DNA of 64,000 nt from Brasenia schreberi (GCA_036023115.1 JAYKKT010000086.1:12663501-12727500), one strand, 5' to 3'; counted from the stretch's first letter, positions 1-12,800 are shown. The notes: generated by a model not told the origin, from the letters alone. Made by a program: numbers and translations.

Positions 1-953
1 TGAAGGTCATATGTGTTCTTATTGTGTCAAGATCAAAGGAGAAAGAGAATGAGACCCTTGAAGAAGCCCATAAATAACAAAGTGAGTCGAGGATGATCAT
101 ATTTTCATGAGTCTAACCTAAATGACATGTCATATGTCTTATTTGACACCTACCAAATATCAGTCTGCGTAAAGGAGTTATTAGGACAAACTTGAAGTGA
201 GGTACATCATGGAGTATGCTATAAGTATGAAATTACTTGTTATCTATTTTGATAATTATAAAATGGTACATCCATTATATAGAAGTTCTTGAATATTTTC
301 AAATAAAATAAGATGAGAATGGATGAAACCATCATTGTCTTCTCTATTATAGACAAACTTCTTTATACCTAGAAATATTTTTAAAAAACTTTAAAATATT
401 AAAAGGAAGACATTTCTCTTGAGCAATTGGTTAATCGTATTAGATTTAAGAAGACTATCAAAAGCAAGATAATTTTAAAGACCAATCTACTAAAGAGAAA
501 GTTTATGTTATAAAAACAACTAACTCTATAGAGCCTTTAAAGAAAAAAATCAAGATTTCAAAAAATCTTATGAAAATAATGCGAGAAACACCAAGTGTAA
601 GAAAAAACAGGTTGATGCTATCATTATGGAAAACCTGGTTATTATAAGAGTGAATATCGATACTCGAAAAGTTGAATAAAAATAAGAGGCCTAATTCTTC
701 TAAAGACAATCTTATTGCCATCATATTGGAAGTAAATATGTAGAAGACATTGGATTTTGGTGTGTAGCCTCCAACATTACTCGTCATGTGTGTAAAAATC
801 AAAGTTTCATCAAAACTTTAGTAAAGAAGACGAACTGATTTTGTACATGGACAATGCTTATATAGCTCAAGAAGTGAAAGGCAAAAAAATAGTTGAACTC
901 GAATTTACTTCGGGTATAATTCTACTCTTAAAGATGCACTCTTTGTACCGACG
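1..953 (+). pseudogene. Ty1-copia gag-protease remnant
   Basis: This is the decayed front part of a copia polyprotein (capsid, nucleocapsid zinc knuckle, aspartic protease); the window edge cuts its start. At 110-190 the frame reads like copia gag, followed near 215-265 by a stretch ending FDNYKMV, equivalent to the usual gag KFLxxxFLDYKMV block, and near 415-450 by SLEQLVNRIR. The knuckle at 616-660 keeps the GKPG core but has lost a His and two Cys ligands. At 750-790 WCVASNITRHVC lies where WxxDSGATRHVC is expected, so the catalytic Asp-Ser-Gly is lost. The frame then reads MGN... and ends at FTSG...LKDALFVP near 950. Stops and frameshifts occur throughout. Homology stops abruptly near 953, so integrase and RT are absent. 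Certain as copia-derived; exact family not determined. Confidence 0.85.
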
Positions 954-3369
954 TAAGAAAGAGTAGCGAGGGGTTGAACCGTTGACTGCCCATCTAGCAG
1001 AGAAATGCCATTCCAGAGCTTCCTCGGGAACAAGGAAACTGGTCCTTTGACATTTTACAAATGCGACAGAAAGGATCACTTTGTTGAGAGTTTCTTTACT
1101 CTTGTAATGCATTTCGAGACAAAAACACACTAAAAGTCCGATCTTTGATATCTCGGATCAAAGGTAGATGGCGGGAAAGTTTTTTACTTGAATAGGCGAG
1201 TCAGCACGAAGATGAACACATGCAAATCCAAGAGATATGAAGACAGATTTGGACAATTAAAACCATACCTTCAAGACATCAATTAAGAGCTCCAAACGAC
1301 GTTGATGTGGTTGCTTTGGATGTCCTGGTGGCAAACACAGCTGGCTCATCAGTGGCAAATTCGGTAGCAAGCTTTGCATCAGGTTTTGATCGAAAACGAA
1401 AGCGGAGAGCTAGGGTTGGAGGACAAATAAAAGTGGAAGATAGAGAGAAGATATGTCCAGCATACATCCTTTTTTAAAAATCAAGTGCTTTTGAAACCGT
1501 AAGTATCATATGACATTTAACTTCAAAAAGACATGGGTTGGGGGCCTCCTACAGTGTGGTTGTGGTAGTTGTATACTGTAGTGGTCTTAATATCAAAACT
1601 ACAAATGCATTATTCATGAGTGTTTGATTATACATGCATGTTTACAATGATCTTGATTTTGATTTGATTCAGACTTGATAGTCTTACTTAAATGATGCAA
1701 CCAACCTTATATGATAGGGTTGGCAAAGCGACTTGAGTCGGAGACAGAACTTGACTGGAGGTAGCCAAAACCATAACCCTCAACAGAATTAGTTCTGAGA
1801 CGAAGTCTTGAATGAGACAGATTTTTGTATAAAGTATGTATTCAGCTGGTTACCCTTATTTACTAGTTCGGGATGCAACCACCAAATATGAAGATGTAGA
1901 TTCGATCATAAATGGTATTATCAAAAAAGTTTTAACAGATGTTGCACATGGGTACTACTTGTTGCTTAGACAAACCAGAAGCATCGGCTAAAGAATTAAT
2001 GAGTATAAATTAGTAGCCAATAAGGCCTTCCACTCGACTAATGCTTAGTCTTGACCAAGTTATCAAGCAGATATTGACAAAGTAAGCAAAAGATGCTAAA
2101 TTGATAGACAATCAAGAATCACATGCCACTGAAACCGACGATAGTGAATAGTCCCCCATTGACGATTGCTAACGGTGACCAACAACCGATAGATGAGGTC
2201 GACATTATTACCAATACAAGCAACCTTGATGTCTCTAAACCAACCAGTTCGCTACCGATTGTACTTGAACAACTTATTGGGATGGTTGCCCTAATCCACC
2301 TACTCGAGAAGCAATCAACTTCCAAATCAATGGTAATTGCCTATACCAACCTACTTTGAGGTTAGGCATTTCATAGGATGGTTTAGCCTGCTACCCTTGC
2401 TCATTGGCTTACAGAGTTACCTCCTCTTGTACCAATTGGACAGGACAGCCAAGCCAACTAACTTGGGAGGCAACCGCTTCACAAGATATATGGCCGATTG
2501 CAAGGATCCACTTGTTTTTTTTCGGAGGGGGGATATTGCCTCATTATTACTCATATCTGGATTTATAGGCCTAAGAATCATAATGAACCTATGAAAGATA
2601 TTGAATATACAGTAAGTGTTCTTGCATTCATGGAGCATGTGGTTATCATAATGAACCTATCAAAAATACTTATTGTTATTTCTTACCATACACCTGTTTT
2701 AAATTAAATATTAAATGCATGCATAAGTTATTGAACAAGTGAATCAACGACCTCTTGAGGTGTTTGCGGATGTTGCTCCAATAGACAACCTAATATCCAA
2801 AACTTTGTACTATGTATAGAGTTATTAGCTAATTTATGTATCTCAGTCAGCTATCTATCCTACTCAATGAACTAGGTTGAGGCTCGACCAATAACTACAT
2901 CATCTCAATTAACCGAGGTAAATGCTATCCATTAGTAGTGATGAGATAGATTGAATACTTAGCATGCACCAATAAGGTTGATGACTACTTAAGGATGCAC
3001 CTATATTATTGGCTCCATGTTGATGCTTCTCCACAAGCACATGATAGGCTCCCGATAACTACGAGCCAATCATTAATGAGGACATCAACAAATCAAAATG
3101 AAAAGAAGACAAGAAACTTTTCAAAGACTCTACATCATAAGACAACAAGAACAATGAGGATGACAAATTTGAAAGTAAGCCTATAGACGTTGATGGTGAA
3201 GTACAAGAAGATGATCACCACTCTCACTCCCATTGTTATTAATTTCTCGGAAAGAGAACAAAGTGACCTTTTCAAAGAATAAAAAATCAACTGACTTTGA
3301 CTAGAATTAGTTGAGTTATAGTCTTTTCTTGGGAAGGTGTACTCGGCCAATTGAAGGCTTAGATACCTC
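954..3369. other. No gene recognised; AT-rich, possible TE debris
   Basis: No confident gene. A stretch at about 1226-1475 is free of stops in one frame on each strand and is richer in GC than its surroundings; the plus frame ends in a basic RKRKRRAR-containing segment, the minus frame gives a 62-residue ORF from 1467. Neither matches a family I know. Around 2120-2360 a 78-codon plus ORF is likewise unrecognised. The rest reads as decayed intergenic sequence. Confidence 0.5.
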
Positions 3370-3840
3370 TGATAGGGTCAGATTGTTTCATCTATATCAG
3401 ATAAGATAATTTGCTTTTTCATCCCTTCCTAATAAAAATCATATTTCACTCTTTGATATGTTTTAGAAATACCCTCATGTTCCCCAATGTATGAGGCATA
3501 ATATGCTTTGGTCATAAGTCAATCAATGCATAAAATTTGAGAGGTAAGATTTTACCATCGCAGTAGAGAAGAACACCACTTACCAAATGATGTAGATAAC
3601 ATGAGGGCTCAGACAACACCTTTGATTTGAGCTCCCTGATTTCAGGGTCCATTTTTGGATGCCTATACATGCTCGGCTAGTTTGGAATCAAACGTAAAAT
3701 AAACAAACTGATCCTCTTTTTGGTGCAATAGGGGATCCACAATAAGATTTTGTTTGCTTCTTATACTTGATCTTGAAGTTATAGCCAAGTAGCATGGAAT
3801 CCATTGTTGTATGCAAATTTCTGGTTATGTGGAACCCTCC
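3370..3840 (-). pseudogene. Ty3-gypsy RNase H to integrase remnant
   Basis: Read on the minus strand, 3840 down to 3370 carries the end of a gypsy RNase H domain (LLGYNFKIKYK, then after a frameshift KQNLIVDPLLHQ in place of GKxNxVADALSR), the linker (DPEIRELKSKV ... SGVLLYCDGKILP, equivalent to the DGVLxYKGRLxVP block) and the integrase zinc region (GEHEGISKTYQRVKYDFY followed by a stop and EGMKKQI). The stop sits at the conserved Trp of the FYWxGMKK motif, consistent with TGG to TAG. No RT is seen upstream and no integrase core downstream, so this is a short internal fragment. The lineage within Ty3-gypsy is not resolved. Confidence 0.8.
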
Positions 3841-6800
3841 ACTTGCATAAACAATTTACTTGATATTTAGCACATTAAGAAAAAAGTCCGAGGAAACTTA
3901 CCATTGCTCCCTTTTTGCATTGTGGGCCCTTTCCAATTCTTTTCACAAGTAGCCTAGCCCCATTGTGCAAAGTCAGTCCCACAAGTGGCCTTCTTTGATG
4001 GATCTTTCACAATTGGCACACACTAAAGGAAACACAAAAAGGAGAAGAAGATCGCTCTTTTATTGCTTGGAGCCCTCAATACTTTGAAGGATGAGATAGA
4101 TTGATATTTCTTGAGAGATGCTGTATAGACCTATGTATAGAGTGTAGTATAGCCCTAAAGGGATAAGATTAAATGCTAATAGTTCTAAATGATAGGAAAA
4201 TAAAGTTAAAATAAAGCCTCTTTTGAAAATAAAGCACCCATTTGGCTTAATGTGGCTTGGTGGCTGCCCTCTTGGCTCAATGGCTTGATGTGGCTTGAAG
4301 GCTCCCACGTGAATTGATGGCTCCCCTGTGGCTTGTTTGGGTGCACTAAGGTGGGGCGGCACCAACTTGTTTTGCCTTCAATCATCCTCAATGAAGTAGG
4401 TCAAACCAAAAGTTGGGTACGCTAGGTTCACATGGGTCTAATAGGGTTAAGTCTATCTAGGTACCAAGGGCTGGATGTGATTTACACTATGTTTTAGGAC
4501 CAGATGCATAACTAAGACTTGATGCAGATTCAATTGACTTGCAAAGTTCAGCCATACATATTGAATTTTAAATGTCCTTAATTTGTTGACTGTACATAAA
4601 TATAACATAAGTCTCACACATAGCTTATGTAAATAAAAGTCTTCTTTTCCTTTTTCAAATAAATAGGAGAGTAGAATCCTTTTTAACATAAAAGTAGGGA
4701 TAGAAGCAAAGGAGATGTTTCCAAACCTTTTTTCCACGAATTTTAGCAACCCATGCCTATTTACACCCCTAATAAGGCTTTAAATATGTAATGTATATGA
4801 AAAATAACTCCCTTTATATATACGTATGTATTGAAGCCTTGTTTTTACAAATAAAACCCACATTTAGTGCCCTGTATTTGCTTAAATACATATGAATATG
4901 TTATGAAATTTTTATGCACATATATGTATAAAAAGACGATCCATATTACATATCCAATATAAATCATTTTTCTTCTAACAAAAATCCCATGGACATGTAT
5001 AAAATCAGGGATTTAGAAGAAAAATGGGTGCAACTAGGCTAGGATTTTTTAAATGGGGCCTGTTTAGGCTCAAAGACACTCCGAAAAGGGCTGAACTCAG
5101 GTATCTGTCGACCCACTTCATTGGGTAATTTTTGGTGCGGCCTGCTGTATAGTACAATAGCTACAAAGTCTACTCTATTCTCCTTCCTTGAAATCATACA
5201 TATCAACAAAGGAAAAACTTGGATGATAGCAAAGCATAAACACCAAAATCTTACTTGAATCAAAGATTTTGTATAAAAAAGTTTTACTTTGAAAAATTGG
5301 AATCTTTTTATGAAACATGGTGTGAAAGCATGACTTTGGATGAAAAAAATTATGGGGTCATTTTCAGGCATGGGACAGAATACAAGAAAAGGAAGTCCTT
5401 TTGTTTCTGAAATATAATCAATTTTCATAAACTGATTTTTAGATTAACAGAAGATAATTTTTTTTAAAATTCAAACCAGCAGAAAACCTTTTTCTTGGAA
5501 AATAGAGAGTAGAAAACAAGCTCAAAATATTTTTCTAAAAATTTTCTTGAGGCTTTTAGAATTTTTTTATCAAAACTTGTTTTCATAACACCAATTTTAA
5601 AAGGGACCAATTTCAAACACGAACATGAAAGTGATACCTGAGTCTTTCTTGTTTTTGAAGCGTAGAGCTCACAAGAGAGATGACACCATAAATCTTTTCT
5701 TCAATTGGGATATCATGAGCTAGGGTATAGAAGGTTGTGCGTGAGTCGCTTATGACGGCACACCTGTAGATAACTTGAGTCCCTTCTTAAGCATCCTCAA
5801 TATAGGTACAAGACCTGCTCCAAGGTGACACTAAAGGAAAATACTTGGTTTACTTGATGAAACGAAGGCTCTGGTATGGGCTCGACGGATGGTCATTGCA
5901 AGTATATCTTTATGTGCAACAAAAGAAGGGGAATATGTAGCCCAGTGGGATCACATGGTGTGGATATGGTGACTTCCCTATATGTAGAGTGATGAGACTA
6001 AGTCATGGTGATGTCACCTATCAACTTTGTAAAACATAAAAGGCCTCCAAAAAGATCAAGTAAATGCATTGTAGAAGAATAAGACTTAGTAAAAGCAAAC
6101 TAGGCATTTTAAAGCATGTAATATAAGATGAAAACATAAGACCTCTAATTAGCCTAGGTTAAAGATATGAATAAAATAACTCTAAGGACCAAGAGAATGT
6201 TGTACACCGAAGAGGAAGGATAGAGTGCATGAGATATGGAGTCAAATATCTAGCCTAGGTGGAGAGAACCCATTATGGATTTGGAAAAAACTTTTTGAAT
6301 AATTTTAGTAATATGGAACCATCATCATGTAAGAAATGTCATGAAAAATGCCTGGTAAATGCCAATGAGAAAAAATTTAACTCATAATATGACTCAAAAG
6401 AAAATAAATGTTTCATCTTTTAAGAAAATGCATATATGTCATGAAGATGCATCATGAACATCATATAACTTGAAAGTCTCCATAATATAACATGATATGT
6501 GATTTAAAATGGTGGTGAGAAGAGTAATGCCCCTGCTAAATGTCATGATGGGTGGTATGCATTGTAATACAAGGTACAAGTAATGAAGGGGAAGGACTCG
6601 CCTAATCAAGGTGTTAAGATGAGAAACCATCCAAGTCAATTATTTGTGGGTGATCATGGCTCATGTGCTAGTTTTCAAAAAATCATAAAAATGTTTTTGA
6701 AAATCAATCTCTCTTTGAAATGAAGTACTTGTAATAAAATCCATAAGGATAAAGCGTCCTAACTTAGCTTTTAGCTGGTACTAATTGAGAAAGAAAACAA

Positions 6801-7305
6801 TATCATTCTTGAAAATGAAAATCTTAATTTTTAAAATACTTGGAATAAACATTTAGTGACCTATAGACAGATAAACAAGCTAGAACTCTTAACTCCAAGT
6901 GGAGCATTGATCCCTCCTAAAATGTAACAAAGTCACAATATGAAATTACAGTGGAGCACAATTTTCCAAATATAATAAGAATTACTCAGTCCCTTTTAAA
7001 GTGTTATGAGTGTACATACGATGGCAATTTAAAAAGGAAACAATAAAAGAATCTTTTGCATTGCTTTTTCTTTTTCTTTTCACTTTTCAACTTTTCTTTC
7101 TTTTTTTGTTCTATGGCTTTTTTCTTTTTTGAGAATATAACATTTTAATGCATATATAGATTGGATATATCAATGAGAAATAAATGCAGGAAGCATACTT
7201 GAAAATTTAGTATACAAAGTATAAACACTAAAGCATACAACAAGGAGGTAAGAAAACACTAATCAATCTATAAGCTAAGATAGCTTAAGGATAATTCATT
7301 TCAGT
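3841..7305. other. AT-rich stretch without recognised gene
   Basis: No gene supported. The longest open stretch is a 129-codon minus ORF at 5039-5428, hydrophobic and without a known motif; 4206-4391 carries a local run of ggcttgatgtggcttg-like words. 7030-7140 is A/T homopolymer rich. The region could be the non-coding interior of an old LTR element linked to the gypsy fragment, but no LTR pair was found. Confidence 0.45.
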
Positions 7306-7320
7306 ATATTGAAAACCAAG
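7306..7320 (+). repeat. Target-site duplication, left copy
   Basis: The 15 bp word atattgaaaaccaag occurs here and again at 7425-7439, exactly flanking a 104 bp insert. A direct repeat of this length is typical of LINE-mediated target-primed insertion. Confidence 0.85.
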
Positions 7321-7424
7321 TCCAAACATAGTAAGGATGACAGACTGAGAGCTCTTTCTTGCTTCTATGGGTGGTACCCCGTCTAGTATGGGAAAAGGCT
7401 AAGTTGTTGTTGTAGTTGTTGTTG
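7321..7424 (+). mobile_element. 18S rRNA / RTE-LINE tail retro-chimera
   Basis: A 104 bp insert between 15 bp target duplications. Its first part, 7321-7376, matches the sense strand of plant 18S rRNA (the segment running from the TCCAGACATAGTAAGG word through GACAGACTGAGAGCTC to TTCTATGGGTGGT) with only about four differences. At 7376 the rRNA match stops and the remaining 48 bases are the 3' tail of a plant RTE-type LINE: a tagtatgggaaaaggct core followed by (gttgtt)n repeats. Both parts are in the same orientation. This is the structure expected when the LINE reverse transcriptase starts on its own tail and switches template to an rRNA molecule, as known for U6-L1 chimeras in mammals. The mechanism is inferred; the joined structure and the duplications are visible. 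Confidence 0.85.
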
Positions 7425-7439
7425 ATATTGAAAACCAAG
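7425..7439 (+). repeat. Target-site duplication, right copy
   Basis: Second copy of the 15 bp word flanking the rRNA-LINE chimera; identical to 7306-7320. Confidence 0.85.
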
Positions 7440-10164
7440 GTAGTAAGTATTATCAAAATGCAAGTATTGATGATTTTCTAGACTTTCCCAAGATTGAAAA
7501 TCAAGAGAAAATATTTTGTCAAAAGTGATTTAATTCGAAGTAGTTCAGAACAACGCAATGTCCATACTTTCAAAACCAAATCTAAAATGCACAAATAGAC
7601 AAAACAGTATAATCATGTCAGAATATCAAAACTAGAGTTTAAGAATGTATTTCCGACCATAAAAGCTAAAACTCGAGAGACTTGAATCATAGGTGTGCAT
7701 TACTAGGCCCATCGCATATTAGATTTTTTTAAAGAACATCTTATATCCATACAAAATTAGCTGTAAATACAAATCAAGATCTAATAATCATCATGGATAA
7801 GATTTCTTTAAATATTGGATGTTTATTGGGTCATACAAGTCTCATCATCAACGAGCAAGTAGAGTAATGTAATCAAGTAGCAAATCACCTAGTAAGAATT
7901 TCTTGCATGCAAACGCAAAAATAGGTAAATACTCTAAAGCCAGCCTAGGTAGTGATGATACAAATTATGTGGCAATATGTGTCAAAGTAGTGACAAGTGT
8001 ATATGTATGAGAGGACATAAAATTAATAGTATATGATATTTAAAGCTCATGAAAGCACTACTACTAATGCTATGGCAAACAAGTATACTAAAATAGTCAA
8101 TGTAAGTAGTAGATAACCACACAGATATATGTATGCAGAGATGACTAAAGGCATATCTAACGATAAAACTACAGATGATGAAAAAATGCTTGAGACCCAT
8201 ATGTACGAAACATGTATTATTCAAGGCATGAACACATGTATGATGCATGGGCAAATAAGATGCATGAGTACGAAAAGGATTTAAAATGCAAGAACTAAAA
8301 AGATATAAATGCATGAGCATGAGAATATGCATGAGTACTAAAAGATGCAAAATGCATGAGCTAATAAACAAATGTAAATGCATGAATGATCATGAATTCT
8401 ATGAAGTGATCTCTTAATATGCTAGAGGTTTTTTTTTTATGCTTTAATGCTTTACCAGATTCAAGAAGGGTAGCGATGTCATCACTATCTTCTTGAGACT
8501 CAAGCATTGTATCATCATCATGTGGGTTCTCCCTATCTTTCTACTGAATATAATAAGTGGAGGTTGAAAGATAACATCCATGATGGAGAAGGGTCATAGA
8601 AGTTAAGGGGAACCAATGTCAATATATAAGGAGATGAAGAGATATGGGTAAGATATGATGAAGTTGTGATGTAGATAGATGAAGAGGTAGAGAGGATGAC
8701 TCTTAGGGTGTACTAGATGACCTAGAGACTTTAAAAACCAAAGGAGACTGTCATTTTTTTTGAATTTTCTGGTTTTCAAATTTTTTGGCTTTTTAGTTTT
8801 TTAGTGTACAAGACCAAATAAGATTAAAGGATGCATTTGGTACCGTCTGAAAGAAGAGTCAAGACCAAGGTAGGTCTAGAGGACTAGGAGTATGAGAAGT
8901 GAATCACTGAGGAATATGGTGTCTAGATGTATGCCCCATACTAAGAGTACGATAGTTAGAATAACTAGAGACTCATAACAAAAGCACAAGATCAACTAAA
9001 ATTGGAGTCTCATAGTCAGGCTTAAAAGTTGGAGACCTAACTAGACAGGGTAATTGAGAAAGTGGGGTCAAATCTATCTACCCAATAAGAGGAATATAGG
9101 AAAGATTGAGGTTTGGCCTAGTAGGCACAACTAAGGGATGGTTTGAATTTGGCTCTAGAGTGAGTGATGGGTATCAACAAAATCATCTAGAGGAATGTAC
9201 TCCATAATGACAGTATAAAAGCATCACTACTCAAATGGGTTATACCCTTAGGTGATAAGTCCTTGTTAAATGTTAATGATATGATCATGAGACCTATGGT
9301 ATAGTTGGGTATAGGAGAAGAAGGTGACATACTAGAAGATAAACTCTAAGAAGATAAAGACTATAATGGTAAGACTTGATCAATGAAAGGTATACCTAAA
9401 GAGAGAGGACTAGATCCACCTACTAAGACATGGTGTCTCTAACTGAGGAAAGGAGGACAAAACTAGGTTTATCTGTCCCATATGGGTAAGTAAAAGGATG
9501 ATGGTCGTTGAGGTCAACATCATTAGGTTTCATGAGTTTGTCCATGCTCAACTAGGTTAAGGTCTTTTCGGAAGTAGAAACACCAAGAAGAATATTAGTG
9601 ATGATTGGCTCTAGGATAGTACCATTCAAACAAGATAGGGTAGGTAGGTTTGATGTAGTGGAATGCATCCTTGCTAGGATCAAGGGGACTCTCAAGTCCA
9701 TGCATGAACACTGGTAGAGATAACACTATAATAGACTGGACAAAAGTATATACTTGGTTAGAAGACTAAGCGACAATAGACTCAAATAGATCAAGGTTAG
9801 CTCTAGACCTTAGTGATGGTAACAATTAAGGGGATGTTAGAAATGATTGTATCTCAGAAGAATGGAGTAATGACATGTCCCTAGATATTAAATCTAGGGA
9901 CAAATACTTAGTAGTCAGAGAAAAAGACTCGGTGGATGAATACTAAGGTGGGCTCCTACATGAGAAGAATCCTAGTAATGACTAGAAGAGTGGAGAGTAA
10001 AAGATTTGAGGGTGGACTGCCAAATGATACTCGAGACAAGAGTGTGTGAGCTGTGATGGTGTCTTAGAAGTGTTGGAAAATGTAGTAGGGCATCGAAAAT
10101 CAAATATCACACACGTAAAAAGAATGACAAAGAGAAAAAATGGAGATAGGAGGAGAGGGCAGGC
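7440..10164. other. No gene recognised; degenerate gcatgag word repeats
   Basis: No convincing coding region. 8210-8390 is enriched in a loosely repeated word, about gcatgagtactaaaag, giving a 133-codon minus ORF (7982-8383) that is a by-product of the repeat. 8750-8800 has a T-rich run. 8570-9960 is purine-rich plus-strand text (many agaagat/gactagga words) with stops in all frames. Confidence 0.45.
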
Positions 10165-10172
10165 CCTCCAAT
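10165..10172 (+). repeat. 8 bp target duplication, left copy
   Basis: cctccaat, repeated at 11258-11265 on the other side of the 10173-11257 element. Confidence 0.7.
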
Positions 10173-11257
10173 AAGTGTTGTCTGATACGTATCGTATCAC
10201 GTATCGCTGGGCTCCACGATACGGGCGTATTGTATCGTATCGTACTTTAATATTAAAATAATACAAAATTATTTAAAAAATCAAGAAAATTAGTAAAAAT
10301 CTGAAAAAAATCTGAAAAAATTTGATAATTGCTTTAAATTCATATAATGCAAAGTTTAGCATAGATTGAACATTCAACATTGAACAATTGGATCCAAAAT
10401 TACATATTTTGAAGCAAAAAATGAAATACATTTACATTTTACATATTTGAATTTGTATCAGGATTATTAACTAAATAATCTTCATCTTCTACTTGATAAA
10501 GATTCAAAGTTTTTCATCACCTTCTGCTTTAAAATGAAAATCTTCATCTCCTTCATGATGTTGTTGCACTTCAAATTAAATCATGCAATATCTTCTTCGA
10601 TTAGGACTTAGGAGTGCATTTTCTTCGTTATCTTCCATAATCCACTCATCTAATATATCAAAATTAACAAACTGCTATCTTTGTACATGTAGTTGTCATA
10701 TTTGCTAATTTTCATATGTGAGCAAAACAATGAGCTCAATTTCTTTGATTATTGACTCTATGACACCTCAGTGATGTGATATTATTACTTGATGATATTC
10801 CTTTTTCTCTTACAATTAGCTTTTTAACTAATGCTTGAGTTTCATTTCTCACTTCACAGACTGAGTTAAGCCTCACACACGTTGATCATGTTCAACTCAA
10901 TGAAAGTCACATAAGGTAAACCCTAAAATAGTGAAGTTGTGAAATGCCCACTCAATGAACTGAGACAACCAAATGTTTTTAATTGTTTGCGATCTCATGA
11001 AATTAAAAACTGCTAGTAGAAATATACCTAAAAGTTGGCAACAGAAAGGAAAATGATTTTGTCACAATTTTATTTGTTTATAAATTATTTTTATTCAATA
11101 AATAAAATTATAAACCCAAATTACAAGCATAGGGAAGTGAAGAGAGGCGAAGAGAGGCCAGAAACACGCAAAAAAAATTGGAAAAAAAAATTGAAAAAAA
11201 AATTGAAAAAAATTTTTTGGGCATATCGTACGATATGGTGCGATACGGATAACACTG
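10173..11257. mobile_element. Non-autonomous hAT-like DNA transposon, 1085 bp
   Basis: Bounded by 8 bp direct repeats (cctccaat), which is the hAT target-duplication length. The ends are imperfect inverted repeats: the left end begins aagtgttgtc and runs into gatacgtatcgtatcacg; the right end read on the minus strand begins cagtgttatccgtatcgcac. The first 70 bases and last 40 bases are packed with GATACG/CGTATC words that are themselves inverted on each other. The interior is AT-rich and I find no transposase ORF, so it would depend on an enzyme made elsewhere. A 9 bp duplication (Mutator-type) is not excluded because the flanking base on each side is ambiguous. Confidence 0.7.
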
Positions 11258-11265
11258 CCTCCAAT
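11258..11265 (+). repeat. 8 bp target duplication, right copy
   Basis: cctccaat, matching 10165-10172. Confidence 0.7.
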
Positions 11266-12418
11266 GGAGTCCAATCCTTCTATAATGGGCTATTAAACAT
11301 GAAATGACTAAAATACCCTTAGTATTACGGGCAATTACAATAAAAATCTAAAACATCAAAAATACTAAAACTGACACTAAAAAAGCAGATATTCATATTC
11401 TTCAACAACCACCCTAAAGTTGAGAGTGAGATACTTCGAACTCCAAACTTGTAGAAAAACTGGTCCTTTCTTCACCACACTTTCACCAATAATCTATCTG
11501 AGACTTCTCTAAATCAACTTTAACAATTAAGATCACACTTAGGTAGCGCACAACCCTTCTATGGGTATCAAACGCTCATCTTTTTCCTTTTTCTTAATAA
11601 AGTAACTATGCAGCAACACTTCTAAAGTTTTTTTTCTTCTCTTGATAAAACTATTTTTTTATGATAGGAGGTATTATCTCCACCATACACACTTCAAACG
11701 GCTTTTTATGCTCCCCTTTAAATGGTGGTTGTTGTTGGTGTGTTGGTTGGGTGCAATATTGTAAAAACCGTATCGGTGTCACCGATATGGTTGTATCGTA
11801 CCATATCGTATGGTACGATATGATACAATTTTTTTTAATTCAAAAATTCAAAATATTCAAAAATTAAAATTAATGAACAAAACATGTATAACACAATGAA
11901 GAAGCATTCATATTATAACAAAAACATCTTCATAACAAGCCTACAAGCATCCATATTCCATAAATAATCTGAAACTCTTCTTGGCGAGTTTTTTTGCATT
12001 CCTCTCACAACCAAAAGGGAATTTCCGCTTACCTGATATTGAATACGGTGAATTGTTCGGCATTGGGACAATGCCATTTGCAGTTTCTGCAGAGAACCTA
12101 GGTACTCAACATGGAAAGATCAAACTAATCTCCCATAACCTTTAGGAAAACTACGATTTGCAGCAACAATGCCATTTGCACATTGGTCCCCATAGGATGC
12201 TGAGTCCTATGCACTATTATAACATTCTTTAGTTTTATACATATTTGTATTTGAAATGTAGATATCCTTGATACTACTATAGAGGAGATATTGGTGTGCT
12301 CACCCTCTCCTATCATTTATCGAAAGGGGAGAAGTTAGAAAGAGTTTGTACTTTTGTTTTCGTTCTTGAAGATTGTAATTAATTAATTGATTATGTAGCA
12401 ACTCTCGATTTAGATTTG

Positions 12419-12420
<2 letters not shown>
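11266..12420. other. Intergenic, with a second CGTATCG-word cluster
   Basis: No gene supported. 11768-11830 holds a cluster of cgtatcg/cgatacg-type inverted words like those ending the 10173 element (ccgtatcggtg ... gatatgatac), followed by an AT-rich run; it is probably one end of a related, otherwise lost element. 12000-12330 has no recognisable coding content. Confidence 0.45.

Positions 12421-12456
<36 letters not shown>
12421..12456. repeat. (TA)n microsatellite
   Basis: Uninterrupted alternating A and T for about 36 bases. Confidence 0.95.
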
Positions 12457-12459
<3 letters not shown>

Positions 12460-12668
12460 ATAAAAAATCTAGATTTAGGAAAAATAGAAAAATTATTTTA
12501 TAGAGAACTACAAGAAACTCATATATGCATATTAGATACAAAATACAAAAATCAATGAATACTTTTAATTCAAATCTTCATCCTTGATCATATCAATTCA
12601 ATGGTAAATATGATGGTTTCTTGTAGTTCTATTTTTGTAAGTTTTTTAAATCTAGACTTTCTCTATGT

Positions 12669-12800
<132 letters not shown>

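Noticed and set aside
7321..7376. A functional rRNA gene
   Set aside because: Only 56 bases of 18S are present and they are part of a retro-inserted chimera.
11035..11307. 90-codon ORF with Lys-rich segment
   Set aside because: It lies over an A-rich run at the right end of the 10173-11257 transposon and crosses its terminal repeat.
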